A DNA stretch of 64,000 nt from Dirofilaria immitis (taxonomy: Eukaryota > Nematoda > Chromadorea > Rhabditida > Onchocercidae): contig JAKNDB010000087.1 in the NCBI GenBank assembly GCA_024305405.1, positions 310,001 through 374,000 on the forward strand. Reading direction: 5' to 3'. Positions 51,984 through 64,000 of this stretch are shown here, one piece after another (the stretch's first letter is position 1; every line of letters begins with the position of its first letter). Below the pieces are notes generated by a model. The model was not told the DNA's origin. It ran no database searches and saw only the letters and a list, made by a program, of their open reading frames with translations. A program made the position numbers and the translations under genes.

Positions 51984-52345
51984 ATATGTTATGATGAATT
52001 TTATCTATCGTAATAATGATACACAAATAGACGAAAAGTTATGTTACGATGGATTTTATCTATCGCAATATGTTACGATGAATTTTATCTATCGCAATAA
52101 CGATACGCAAATGAATAAAAAGTTATGTTACGAAATATGTTACGATGAATTTTATCTATCGCAATAACGATACGCAAATGAATAAAAAGTTATGTTACGA
52201 AATATGTTACGATGAATTTTATCTATCGCAATAAAGATACGCAAATGAATAAAAAGTTATGCTACGAAATATGTTACGATGAATTTTATCTATCGCAATA
52301 TGTTACGATGAATTTTATCTATCGCAATAACGGTACACAAATATG
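51984..52345. repeat. 67-bp tandem repeat, about five copies including partial units
   Basis: The unit starts TATGTTACGATGAATTTTAT, continues CTATCGCAATAACGATACGC and ends in an AAATGAATAAAAAG-TTATG-TTACGAAA stretch. Three central copies are almost identical, and shorter 31-bp sub-repeats of the first part occur at both ends. Since 67 is not a multiple of three, the open frame through it is not expected to be a protein. Confidence 0.85.
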
Positions 52346-53400
52346 ATCAATAGATTTAAAAAAATAAAGAAATTTTCCAAAGTTGTTAATATTGGAAATC
52401 TGAAAAAGAATTGAAAGCATTGCTCGTCGAACTATCAATTAAAGCGAGAAAAAAAAGTGGAAAGGAATGAATGATCTGATTGATAACTCCAAACGAATAA
52501 AAACTTTTTTTTTATGATAATGTTGTTTATAATTTTTTAATAAAATTTCATAATTATAAAATCAAAAATCAAATTATTCGTTGGAAAATAATTCTAAGTC
52601 TCTAAAAGATCATAGTGTTAGAAGACTTTGAAATTTTTTGATTTAATTAGTGATATTAGAAATAAATATTAGCATTAGTTTAATTACTGAATGTGGTACA
52701 AAAAAAAGAAAAAAGTTAATGGAATGATGTTTATATGATTATAAATCTGATAAAATGATTAGCGATTTAAGATATTTATATATAATTTAATGTAACACAT
52801 AAATTTTAATTTTTTTTTTCAACAGGTGTTCCTCCCGTATATATATATATGTATATATAATGTATGTTGATTGTTTCGTAATATTTTAGAATTTTTACTT
52901 AAATCTTAATTTTCAATTATTATTTCATATATTAATATTAATATTAATCTTAATAAAATGATATTAAATTGAATAATTGATAGGTAATGAAATGAAAAAA
53001 AACGCTTCTAAGTTCAAATTATTAATATGCTTATAACATATATTTCTATCGTTGGAAATTCCAATATTATGAAATATAAAATCTTTCGATTTTAAATTTA
53101 TTTGAATAATTTAAAAAAATTTTTTTTTAAAAAAGCATTCGAACATTTTTCAGATAATGCAAATGAAATATTTATAATCATTTCGTTTGAATAACTATTA
53201 ACTTACTTTTTTACCTTTTAATTTTTTAATAAATAAATAAATTAAAAATTTTATTAAATATACGATATTCGTTGCTATGAGAAATAATAGTTGCATTATA
53301 AAAACTGATGACAGTTTTATACTCAAGAATATCTTGATTATCTCAATACATTTGTGCTATAAAATATCATTCCCATTATTACTATGTTATTATTATCATT
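52346..53400. other. AT-rich gene-poor DNA
   Basis: No coding segment recognised. A short TA run (TATATATATATA) lies at about 52839-52860. Confidence 0.4.
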
Positions 53401-53409
53401 GATTATTAT

Positions 53410-53690
<281 letters not shown>

Positions 53691-53744
53691 ATTTTTACAA
53701 CTTTTATATCATTGCTATTTATTATTTTCATAGAATAAGTTTAT

Positions 53745-53945
53745 AATGAAAATAATAATTATTATTACTGTTATTACTATTATTATTATTACTATTGTTA
53801 CTATTATTATTATTATTATTACTATTATTATTATTATTTATTATCACCATTATTATTATTATTACTATTATTATTATTATCATCACTATTATTATTACTC
53901 TTTATTATTATTGTTTATTATCATTATTATTATTATTCTCATTAA
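53745..53945. repeat. Second, interrupted ATT/ACT/ATC microsatellite tract
   Basis: About 200 bp of ATT units mixed with ACT, GTT and ATC, separated from the first tract by about 55 bp of non-repetitive DNA. Confidence 0.9.
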
Positions 53946-54397
53946 TATATTCGTATATTGTAAAATATTATTAATATTATTAGAAGGAAAAATTTTTTCA
54001 ATTCTTATTATTTTATCATTTGTTAATCACCAATTTGAATAAATTTGATATGATAAAAATTATCAAACAAAAAATTGCTACTACTAACAGTTGATATCTA
54101 TCATTAATTATAATTTTTCTTCTTTAAAATTAATAAATTATTTTCTTAAAAGCAATAATAAAATTAGGAATTAAAATAAAGAAATGAATTGTATCATTTT
54201 TAGTAGAAGAATTTTTTTCCCGAAACTTATCTTTAATATAGGCAAAAATTAGATATTAATTTCAGGTTATTGTATTTCGAGTTACTGTATAAAGAAATAT
54301 CGCTTATTAAGCAAAAAGCATTCATTATTAAACCAAAAGATATGGTATTATTTAAGCTTTCAGCTTTTCACTTCTATCACAATCTTTGCGAATGAGA

Positions 54398-54743
54398 TTG
54401 TTTTATTTCATGTTACGTGTTGCGGGACCGCATCCATTTTGAGTTAGATGATCACGTAAGGAAACGCGAGGTATCAGTAGAAATGTTAGATGAGGGAAGT
54501 GGTAATGATTCATTTGAGATAAATTAAAAATCTAAAAATTCGATTATGTTTACACTTGAAAGAAAACTTAAATGAAATTGAATATTTGTTTATTGAAATG
54601 AATAATTGAGAAATGGAAAAATAAATTGTTTAGGTGGAAAAATGATAGGAAATTCATCACTAGCAAACCGGTTGCTAAATCGTTTAATGAATGCAGAATC
54701 GAGAAACACTCATCGACCAACTGATGATGACGGTTACAATGAA
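54398..54743 (+). other. Two exon-like segments of unassigned gene (or 5' exons of the DCAF17-like gene)
   Basis: A frame reading DRIHFELDDHVRKREVSVEM runs to a donor at 54501 (AGTG|GTAATG). It joins in phase across TTTAG at 54633 to an exon 54634-54743 reading IGNSSLANRLLNRLMNAE and ending at GAA|GTAAAT. The composition is protein-like and the splice sites are good. No ATG opens the first piece in frame, so either an upstream exon is missing or a base is lost in the T-rich stretch before it. The second exon ends in phase 0 and could continue into the segment at 55013-55176 of the next gene. Confidence 0.35.
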
Positions 54744-55048
54744 GTAAATTGTATTTTTTCACAACACATAATTTCAACGATTTATAAGTTGAAAGATTAT
54801 GATAGATTTTGAAGTTGCATAATTTTAAATTTAACTCTTATTAAGACAATTCATAATTTAAATTTCAGATTATCTAAATTTTCGAAATTAAGTAAAAACA
54901 AATAAAACTTTTCCTTTTTTTTTCTTTCTGATTATTCGTTTTTTAAGTGAAATTTTATTTTTCTCACAATTCAATGATATTACTAAACATTGAACGGTAA
55001 GAATATTAAAGCTATCCTGTCGATTATTATCATGTTTGGATATTGGAA

Positions 55049-58000
55049 ATGAGAAGAATACCTCAAAAATACTGAATCGTTTATCAGTAGTACGGTTAAT
55101 CGTTCGGCGTGAGTTAGGTCTTCAACGAACTCAATGCAGTTTTGGTAGAAATGCTTTACGTTCACTCATTATGTCGGTGTGTTTTCTGTTGTTTTTTTTC
55201 TCGACTGCTTGAGATATAGTATAAGATTTGATGAAACATAAGATTGTTTTATAAATTTCTTTTAGTTTGCTTTACTGTTAACTGCCCTTATTTTAGACTA
55301 GATATGACCTTTATGAGATCTTGATGAGAATTCTTCTTGCACTCAGTTTAGAAGAAGTTTATAGTAGTTTTTAGCAATATCAACTTTTCCAAGGCATTTG
55401 CTTTTGATCTGTTTGATCAATCCTTACGTGGTATTTATTCTTATTGCATTTTGCAGAACAATCGGAGATATATCTTATCTGAAAAACATGATGCAAAAGG
55501 TTTTCTTAACGTCGACGGGTGAGTATTGTGATTTTTGATCAAAATGACTAAATTGAAAACAATTATCAGTGAAGAATTAGTCTAACCGAAAGTGTGATAT
55601 AGCTCTGGAAAAGTTTTCAAATTATTAGAATTGAAAGGAAGAAGAAAAAGAAAAATTGAAAGGAAGAAGCCGTCCTCATTTTAGAAAGATTTGCTAATAA
55701 AATAAGAACTTTTAATTCATATCTTTATTAAATGCAGGGGTTTGATGGTTGCTCATAAGGCACGCAAAATTTACAACATTGATATTTTGGAACCGTTATG
55801 TCGACTGGATATGCTAGATGAAACGGAGAAGATTCTTTCGACACTTTGGGTTGAGCTTGTTGTTGATTTGCAGGTTTGAAAGTTTATATCACGTATACCA
55901 TTATTTCATTTTCTAAAAGACTTATGGTTGACCTGGAAGAATTAGTTTAGAGTCATGGATGCTTTCAAAAGTGCTATAAATAGCTGTGAGCATTTTCAGA
56001 CATTGCTAATTTATGATATTATAATTTCAACCATTCGTTTGACAAATATAAACTTGAAAGCTGTTTCGGATTTCATCAAGTTCTGTGAGAAATTGTCAGT
56101 CATGCCGCAAATGACCGAGTTCTAAAAGCATTTATTTATAGCGTTATTCTCTATAATTAATAATTTTTCTGTATTATTCGTAACATGTTCTATAAGTCAC
56201 CATGTTTGCTGATAAATAGAATGAGAATGAAAACGTCCAAAAATTTGATCATTGTAACAGATTATTGCTTATTCCGTAACCGTCATTATCAAAAATTCCT
56301 TATCGATTCATCCGTCTATTTTTTCTATGGAGATAAATTTTAATGATAAATTATCTTTGTTCCTTTTATAATAATTCGTATTACAGGAAGGGACATCGAG
56401 CTCTTCGCCATTCTGGGTACTAATTTTAACACAGAATCGTTTGTTATGTATTGATCCTCTGCGTCAATCGGTGGAAGCCGAGTTTGTGTTGCCATCAGAT
56501 TCGTGTAAATTCAGGTTTTTTTCTAATTTTTTTAAAGAAATTTTTTATATATACTGATCAATATAAACAAGTACATCTCTGGCTTCATATCTCTGTTTCT
56601 AGTATATGTTTGCGTTATTTATAATTTATAACTTGAATTTATATAGTTTGTATTAAGACATTCATATAACATTCATACATATACACTATTAGACAAATAT
56701 AGATATTCATTTACTCAGATTCTAAATTTACTGAAATATATAGATCCATTTGATGTATTTATTGCCATCAACAGTATTTTTCTGAGAAACTTTTATCAAT
56801 ATTTTGATTTTTTCAAATTATTGAGAGGAACATTTAAGTCGTTTTACTAAAAATGTAAATTTTATAGCTGTTTAGCACCCAATGAACTCGGTCGAACGTT
56901 TTGCTTATTTGGACATATGTTATCGCAGGTATCAGATTCATCAGTAATTATGGAAGCTTGAGATTTACACGAAGAAATATATTTGATATACTTTGTTAAA
57001 TTAATTCAGAACAATACACGAGGCGGTAATAGCGGGACTGATTGTGTTATCGGTGTCTTTGATGTTTATCCGCTTAAATTCAAAGGCCTATTTCGCATTA
57101 CTAAAGAGGTTCATTATTGTTTGATAAAAAGTTATCAGTAGAAAATTGAAACTCGTGTAATTATTCCATTCATAAATATTTTTTGCTTTGATAGTTTAAA
57201 TAACGATGGATTAAAAGTGGTAATTAGATGGCTGACATCGTAATCTATTGTCCATGTTTAATGTTTTGCTGTTTCAAAACCGAATTTTGATATTATGTAA
57301 AGGTTCTTATCTTATTTCATATTGCTAACAGACTAATCAGCTACCTTTTAGATCTTTGGTGTAAATAATATACTTTTTTCCGTTTAAGGTTTTTGGAAAT
57401 GTTACAAACGTAAGTGTAATATCTGATATGGTAATTGTTTTCAAGAAGAAGCCATATGAAACAGTACTGTATAGTTTGGTTGATTTTCAAAATCATGTAA
57501 GCATTTATTACACATAAAATTATTTTATCAGTTGTTATAAATATATTATTAACGCCGCATGGAACTTCTTTTGATTTATTGCCATATTTATCATTATCTT
57601 TATATATGTCTTTATTCAGAACTGAAAGGTTTAAATTTGGAATTCATTATAATTGATAAAAATCATTTCAAGACTGAGGAAGGATTATATGACCGAGAGT
57701 TACGATTTGACGGAAAAATAGTTTTGCCTACACCTACTTTAATTATATCGGAACCGATTAAATGCGCAAGAGTTGAAGGTAATCTTTCTTTAAAACAAGA
57801 CTTTGAACAAAACATCGTTGATAGTTTTAAATGCTGTAGGTAAATAATCACTTTCCATCCAACATATTATATCTCATATTTTGCGTAAGCATTACAGGTA
57901 ATTGGTCAACGCTAGAATATAGTGGTGTGCCATATCATTTATTGGGCATCTCGTATTCTTCTAAAAATCATATATGTTAGTTGATGCTGCAAAAATGATA

Positions 58001-60919
58001 GAACCGGTCAGAATTTTATCTTTGAATTAATGTGACTATCAGCAGTTTTGGAAGTGTAGTATAGCCGCGATTAAATATAAAATACAGAAGAATTTTTTTG
58101 CAAAAAAAAGAGTATCGATAAATGAGTGCAGTATCATCCCTTTTTTCACTGAACAAATATATAAAATTAAGATGTTTTCCTGAACTTTCTAGTGTAATTT
58201 TTGCTGTCTTTTCATCTATTAAATAAATACAATTACAGGCATCATTGCCGTTTCCACTGCAGCCACCGAAGAATACATCATTGCAAGTCGAAGGAGCCAG
58301 TTTAATGTTCCATTCAGATGAATCGGGGCGATTGCTTCGTTTTGACGGACCAGCGATTGTATCATATAAAATGCAACGGTGATTGTTGTTTTCATAAATT
58401 TTTCAAGAAAAACATTTATTTTGCGGAAGGAGCATATGTTATGGTGGCTCTTTAGGGATTAATAGATGGCGTTATCATTGATAATCTAAATTGATTTTCA
58501 TTGGTTCTATTTTTTTTCTAGGTCTATGGATGATAATATGTCATTTCAAGAAGTCTGGCGAACTAATTTATGGGTGAAAGATAGTTTCTTTCATGAAAAA
58601 TTTGAAAGGTGCAATTTACTGTTTGTGTAGACTCTAGGACTGCATTGTGCAATAGTAATCTTGTGAAAATTTGTAGTAAAATAAATCTGCGTTGGAAGTA
58701 ATATTATATCATTTTATCGTTGTGGTAATTTTAAATTATAAAACACAAATATTTGCGACCAAAACATATTTTAAAATAGGAAATCGGAATGTCGATGAAG
58801 GAGTAAGCTATGACATCAAAAAAATATAGCGTTATTTCATCAAATTGCTTTTGCAGCAACTTGAAAATTAAATCAAGTTTTGGACGCCATATTAAGCCAA
58901 CATCGGATTTCGAACAAGACTTTAGGCTGGTATGTTTATTTGATTCTCCGCAGTGTTACTGGTCTTTGAAAATGATGACTTTATTCTTTTCATTTCTTTT
59001 ATATGATCATAATTCTGATTTGTGAGAATTCATGCTTACATTATTAGTGCATCCTAAAAGCTAACTGAATTTTAAGAGTATAATGTTATCTGAGATAATG
59101 TAGTCTTTCTTTTGCTTTTTAATGACTACTAAGCATTATTATCTGTATATCTGTATTATCTGCAAAGCTTATATCTTTTATCTTTCTCGCAACATTTTGT
59201 ATTAGCGTGGTTGAGGTTATCAAAGGAGTGGATGTGGATATTGAAAGCCAGATCATTGCTATTATTGCCGAATGTGATCTTCACTCGCCAGTTTTTGATG
59301 ATCCAAGCCAGTTTGTTTTTTGAATTATATGGCCTTCAAGAGGAAGATATTTATCTTTCGGCTATTTGTCAATCATTATCTCTAGAAATATAGTTATTAA
59401 TTTCTTCAGAATCGTCATATACACTTTTTATACATCCATTATTTTTACTGCAGAAGATAAATCCATTATGGCGGAGGGAATTGTATAAAATTTTTTCTTA
59501 TTCCTTTTCCTGGTTTTAATCAGTAACGATCCTCCATCCTCCTCTTTATTGCGGATTAAAATGTTGATTCCGGAAGAAGTATTATATTGAAAGAATCAAA
59601 AATTTTTTTGAAGACCATTCGATGCAATGACTCGCCGCAATATATATCTGGATGAAGTTGATATGTGCACTGTGATCTTTTTATTGGATGATGCTACCGG
59701 TATTATTTTGAAAATTGCAATGATGCGTGAACCGATAAGAGAGGTTAAATTTTTTATCCGAAATGTGTTCTTATATTTCTATGGAAATAGAACTCATTAG
59801 ATACAGTAAAACTTAAAACCAATAATGTTGATTAATGAAAATTTTTTTTACTGTTTCGAAACTGTTACAAATTGAAGCCTTTAAAGCTTAATACTAATAG
59901 ATTTTGTTTAGAATACTATTTTACATTTTGATATGTCTGGTGTATTGATGTGCTTTAACCAACGAGGGCCTCGAAAATCATACTTGGAAGTTCAGCGTTT
60001 GCAAGAAATAGGTGTTGTTGAATGGGAGAAATCGAAACGTAATGAAGTATGCTGTCCTTTTTTTATTTTCTTTTCTTTTAGTCTATGCGTAATTGTTGTA
60101 GTATAGTAATAGAAAGTCAAGAGAATTTTCTTTTTGATTACTGATTCTCAGTCAGATTTAGAAATTTCAAAAATCTAATCCAAGTTATTAGCACTGACTT
60201 CTTATCTTTTGGAACTAAAGTATTAAAAATAATTACAAAACTGCAGCAGAATAAGTGAAATATATTATGCACGTATCCTAGAATATAAACTTTACAAATA
60301 TCTTAATTTTTCATTATTTAGTTTGAATTGTATGCAATAAAGTATAATTCGAGCGTGCTTAGCCGACGGCAAACACGGCTTCTTGCTCGAGATGCAGCAG
60401 CTCGAGAAGGAAATATCTGTTCAGCAACATTAAATGCTACAGCTTCAAATAATAATAGCCGAGCTTTAAATAGAAGTAAATGCTTGGAATAATACTATTT
60501 CAATATGTATTAATAAGATTGCTTCGATAGAAACATTCTTGATTCGACATGAATGTTGATCATTTTTTTCATAATAATTATTCTATTTTTTGGAAATATC
60601 CTTTTCTTCTATAATTGCTGGGTCATAAAATAATTTCTGTCATAGTTGTATTCACTATTTGAGTAAACATAGCAGCAAAAAGTGTCAGATCATTAGGTTA
60701 ATTGATGAAAAGAAAATATGTATGTGGCAGTTAATATTTTTATCTAATTTTTCCCATTAATTATTCAGATTTTATTTAGGATATTTGCCAGTGGACGACA
60801 GTGGGCCAAGTGGAAGTCAAGAATCAATTCCTGGATCTCGGCGTCGTAAACATTTGCGAATTGTTTACCTAGGTGATACAGATTCATCCGATTCAGATTA
60901 TCGACCGCACAGCCGTTAA
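55049..60919 (+). CDS. DCAF17: DDB1- and CUL4-associated factor 17-like protein
   Basis: Probable substrate receptor of the CUL4-DDB1 ubiquitin ligase, beta-propeller fold. Exons read: 55049-55176, 55457-55518, 55738-55873, 56387-56514, 56877-56928, 57010-57108, 57389-57496, 57620-57778, 57898-58006, 58239-58378, 58522-58608, then two uncertain ones (~58772-58930, ~59206-59394), 59627-59743, 59912-60046, 60322-60475, 60780-60919. Matches to human DCAF17 in order: GLQRTQCSFGRNALRSL (QRTNLGILRAL), EKILSTLWVELVVDL (EKIEDALLWECPVGDI), VLILTQNRLLCIDPLRQ, FGNVTNVSVISDMVIVF, ASLMFHSDESGRLLRFDGP and DDATGIILKIAMMREPI. Frame needs one A at 55065-55069 (if the ATG at 55049 is the start) and at 57963-57967. 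The 57496/57620 join does not phase. A charged tail with DTDSSDSDYR, absent from human DCAF17, ends the protein. The stretch 58772-59600 is unresolved, and two genes cannot be excluded. Confidence 0.7.
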
Positions 60920-62285
60920 AATAATAGTGAAAAATTTATCAGTTGTTTTCATAACTGTCATTGCATAAATGTATACATTATGTTTTTTACTGATCCGTGT
61001 TTCTTGTTGTTCTTGTCTTAAAATATTGTTGAGTTTTAACTTCTTCTTCATACCAAAAGAATACAATACAGATCTCGGCATTTATTCAGTGTTGTACAAG
61101 CTAGTCTTTTGCTGCACTTTCATATTAGTAAAATTTATTATCTTAAGCAAATAGTCTTTGTTACGTTTTCGCATCGTTTTCGCATTGTGTTTTCGCATCC
61201 ATCACGAGAGTTAAGAAATTTCTTTTTTTTTCTTTTAAAAACAGTATTTTTCATATTAGTTTTGATTTCCATTTTTCATACGTACAGATCGAATAATAAG
61301 AAATCTGATCGAATTTAAGAAATCTAATATAAGAATTATTTGCGCTAGTTACGTTTTTACATATTATTGTACATTTTGTTATAACATATATTTCCATCTA
61401 ATAAAATTTTTCAGCAAATGAGAGATATGCCATTAAACCATATAGAAGTGGGAAATTTTTTTTTTATTATCTTTAATTTCGTAGAAATCAGTTATCAAAT
61501 ATGAATATTTTCATTCAAGAATTCTATCCTTGAAATTGAATGCTTATTGCTATAATCATATTATTTTGTTGCCTCTACACGAAAATTAATCGATTAGAGT
61601 TATTCTATTAATTGATATCATAATGAAGAAAGAGTGATAAAAACTTCAAGTGAAATCACTTCGCTTATATCTTTGGATTTTTCTTTTTCTATATTATATT
61701 TGAAACTTTTAGACTTTAATTAAGCAAAGCTAAATTTCAAATAATCCACTAAACCATATAAAGATCGGAGAAGTTAAGCTGACTTTAATTGTGCAACATT
61801 TTCCTATTAAGTATTAACATTTGAATATCGATTGATTGATGATATATGATATTAAACGATTATTGATTTAAAAAAGAAAAAAAACAAGATTATGAGATAT
61901 TATAGTAAAATGATAATTTGATCAATATAAAAGTTAACGATATAATTACTAACAGTATTCAATGAATGGATAAACTTCATGCTTGGTAAGCGTTATCGCT
62001 TAAACTAATCTATTGCTTTTCCATTATGCATAATTATGAAATAACGTATTTTTTTTGACGTGACGTGACGTTGTAAACATTGATTATCAATGTTTGATAA
62101 TAATGATATCAATAGAATGTCAAATTATATTCTTCAATCATTTGCTATAGTGATATGTTTGTTATATTAATGAATATATTAAATTGAATAATTAATTATA
62201 TAATCTTATAATAATGAAATAATATAATTAAACTAAAAAAGATTTCATTTAATTTCAGTGTTATTGCTATTCCTAAATCAATTAT
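60920..62285. other. Intergenic region before FLAD1
   Basis: AT-rich spacer between two plus-strand genes with the DCAF17-like 3' UTR. A TTTCAG acceptor at 62253-62258 lies 27 bases before the FLAD1 start codon and is probably a spliced-leader or 5' UTR acceptor. No other coding segment was recognised. Confidence 0.4.
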
Positions 62286-63503
62286 ATGATGTCATGTAGG
62301 ATTAGACGATTAATTTTGGGCAATTCCTTATCATATCTAATAGATAATCGTTATTGTAGTAGTAAAAAACGAGTGGATAGTGAATGCTTATCGAATGCAA
62401 TCAATATACAGCGTAAAACAGCTGGCATTATCAGTAAGTATTCTTATTATTATTATTATTTATTATTATTATCACTCATTACTATTTTTTTTGCAGATAT
62501 TATTATTATTATTATTTATTTATTTATTATTATTATTATTGTTTATTTTTATCATTATTATTATATTTTATCATTATTATTATTTATTTTATTATTATTA
62601 TTATAATCTATTATTATAATTATAATTATTATTGTTTTGGATAAATGCTAAATTTATTATATCATTCCAAATATTTTTCATTTTATTTATAAATTTCTCC
62701 TTAAAAGTTACTTACTTAATTCTATTTGAAAGTTACTGTATATATTATATGTTACATAAAAATAATTTGATTTTTTTTTTGCAAAAATTTTTCAAAAAAA
62801 AAAAGAATCTTTTAACGTATAATTTATGTAAAATAGAAATGATCATAACAGTTAGAAGAAATTGCTTTTAAATTTTTCAAAAATATTCTTATCATTACAT
62901 AAGCAATTGAACAAATAAGGAAAAAGTATTGAATCTGATTGTATTGAATCTGAATCCGATGTTTATCAAATAATTGAATAATTATTATTAGCTTTATTAA
63001 TAATAAAAATTTAGTTAAAAAAAGAACAAACCATTTCTTATAATTAGAAAAAGGCAAGTAATATATGAAATAAAAATTATTCAAGAAAAATTTTGTATTT
63101 ATATATATATATATGATTGTTTAGTTTTTCGTTATCTAGTCTTCAACATTCATTGATAAATAGATTTGTAATTGATTTGATCATTTTATAAAGTGATAAA
63201 AGTTGATCGTATAAAATTTGTTGTATATGAAGAAAGTTTGCATATATATATATGGTCTAGCTCGTGTTTAAAAAAGAATAAAAAAGTATACGAAATGTTT
63301 ATTTATTTATTTATTTTTTTCCTCTAATTTAAAATTGATGGTATCTTTTTTTTTTCTTCCCCAATAAATGTTAAAAAGCAATTCATTAATATAAACTCTT
63401 TTTTTTTCAGTAATTGGTGATGAAATTTTGAAAGGTGTAATAAATGATGTAAATTGAATTTTTTCTGCAGAGAATTGTATGATCGAGGAATTCTAGTAAA
63501 AAG
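62286..63503 (+). CDS. flad-1: FAD synthase / molybdopterin-binding domain protein, 5' end only
   Basis: FLAD1 makes FAD from FMN and ATP; its N-terminal MoCF-like domain starts the visible part. Exon 62286-62433 begins MMSCRIRRLILGN with a basic, RYCSS-containing N-terminus that could be a mitochondrial targeting sequence. It joins in phase to exon 63411-63503 to read TAGIIIIGDEILKG, the signature start of the domain (human AGIIIVGDEILKG). The second exon continues GVINDVN, then FFCRELYDRGILVK, aligning with human HTQDTNTFFLCRTLRSLGV. Between the two parts one base is missing at TT 63454-63455. The gene runs off the right edge; the remaining exons, including the FAD synthase domain, are not in the window. 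The intron carries an ATT microsatellite. Confidence 0.85.
62441..62620. repeat. ATT/TTA microsatellite in FLAD1 intron 1
   Basis: About 180 bp of ATT-rich repeats with TTT and ATC interruptions, starting about eight bases after the donor of the first FLAD1 exon. Confidence 0.9.
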
Positions 63504-64000
63504 GTATGTTATTGGAGTAGTGATGTATTCATTATAACAGGTTTTTTTTTTTTTTTTTTTAAATGCTCTAGAAAAAATACACTATGTATGATTGTTTTTA
63601 TTATGTCAAGGACAAAATAAGCGAATTTCCTTTATGTTTTAACGATAAACGATGTATCATCGAATATTGTTTTTATAATTATTCATATTTATTCATTTAT
63701 TTATTTGTATTTTTTTTCTTATTTTTTTCATCAGTCTTTTTTTTATTACAATTCTGATTTTTTGTTTTTAATTTTCCGGTCGTTTATATAATTCATTTCT
63801 TATTCATTTATTTTTTTTTATTTGTTTATTTATTGATGATAATATTAGCAACTATTGAAATATTCTTAAAAATTATTGTTTATTAAATAATAAGCAATAA
63901 TCGTAGATTTATTCAATTATATTATTTTTATAATACATTGCTATTTATGACTAATTTGTTTATTAAAAGTTACTTCGTTGCTTAAAATTCTTTGATTCAT
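63504..64000. other. Intron of FLAD1 running to window edge
   Basis: Follows the donor AAG|GTATGT. It contains an 18-20 base poly-T run near 63542. No further FLAD1 exon was recognised. Confidence 0.5.

Noticed and set aside
51964..52167. Open frame through the 67-bp repeat (repeating NFIYRNNDTQ)
   Set aside because: The repeat length is not a multiple of three and the frame persists by chance for about 200 bases only, so it is a by-product of the minisatellite.
53746..54042. 98-residue Ile/Tyr-rich open frame
   Set aside because: Translation of the ATT microsatellite; no coding evidence.
62434..62619. Continuation of the FLAD1 first exon into an Ile/Tyr/Leu-rich frame
   Set aside because: This is intronic ATT microsatellite. 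A GTAAGT donor at 62434 and the in-phase GDEILKG exon show where the real exon ends.

Overview
This window is AT-rich nuclear DNA from a multicellular eukaryote. Short exons with GT..AG introns and T-rich acceptors ending TTTCAG, compact gene spacing, and probable spliced-leader acceptors a few bases upstream of start codons point to a nematode. Gene content and base composition fit a spirurid/filarial-type worm best, but the species cannot be fixed from sequence alone. No rRNA, tRNA, CRISPR array or protein-coding transposon was seen.

Layout, left to right. 1-2389 (+): 3' part of a VHP-1/DUSP8/16-type MAP kinase phosphatase. 3988-7409 (-): USP22/Ubp8-type histone deubiquitinase. 8220-11117 (-): ER co-chaperone ERdj3/DNAJB11 (dnj-20). 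12969-17954 (+): translation initiation factor eIF3b. 18695-19112 (-): possible small membrane protein. 19184-28182 (-): nucleoporin Nup160 (NPP-6). 32097-35106 (+): MFSD14/HIAT1-type transporter. 36646-43286 (+): nucleolar protein NOL6/Nrap. 43810-45895 (+): snurportin-1. 47061-50210 (+): unrecognised coiled-coil protein with a Cys/His-rich N-terminus. 54398-54743 (+): two unassigned exon-like segments. 55049-60919 (+): DCAF17-like beta-propeller protein. 62286 to the right edge (+): 5' end of FAD synthase FLAD1. Most genes are housekeeping genes for chromatin, translation, protein folding, ribosome biogenesis and nuclear transport, with no shared pathway. NOL6 and snurportin are only about 520 bp apart on the same strand and could be co-transcribed.

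The strongest unexpected signal is systematic. In at least eight genes the conserved reading frame is kept only if one base (two in one case) is added to a short A or T run. The restored lengths match the families (DNAJB11 357 aa, MFSD14 493 aa, snurportin 337 aa, eIF3b about 740 aa). All the well-supported events are contractions of A/T homopolymers. The most economical reading is homopolymer under-calling in the assembly rather than a cluster of pseudogenes. Anyone annotating this locus should correct for it.

The 46-54.5 kb stretch is very AT-rich and carries most of the repeats: a ~130-bp triplication, a 67-bp tandem repeat, ~28-bp and ~37-bp tandem arrays, a perfect 17-bp inverted repeat, and an ATT microsatellite several hundred bases long. 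The one gene inside it, the coiled-coil orphan, is the best candidate for something undescribed.
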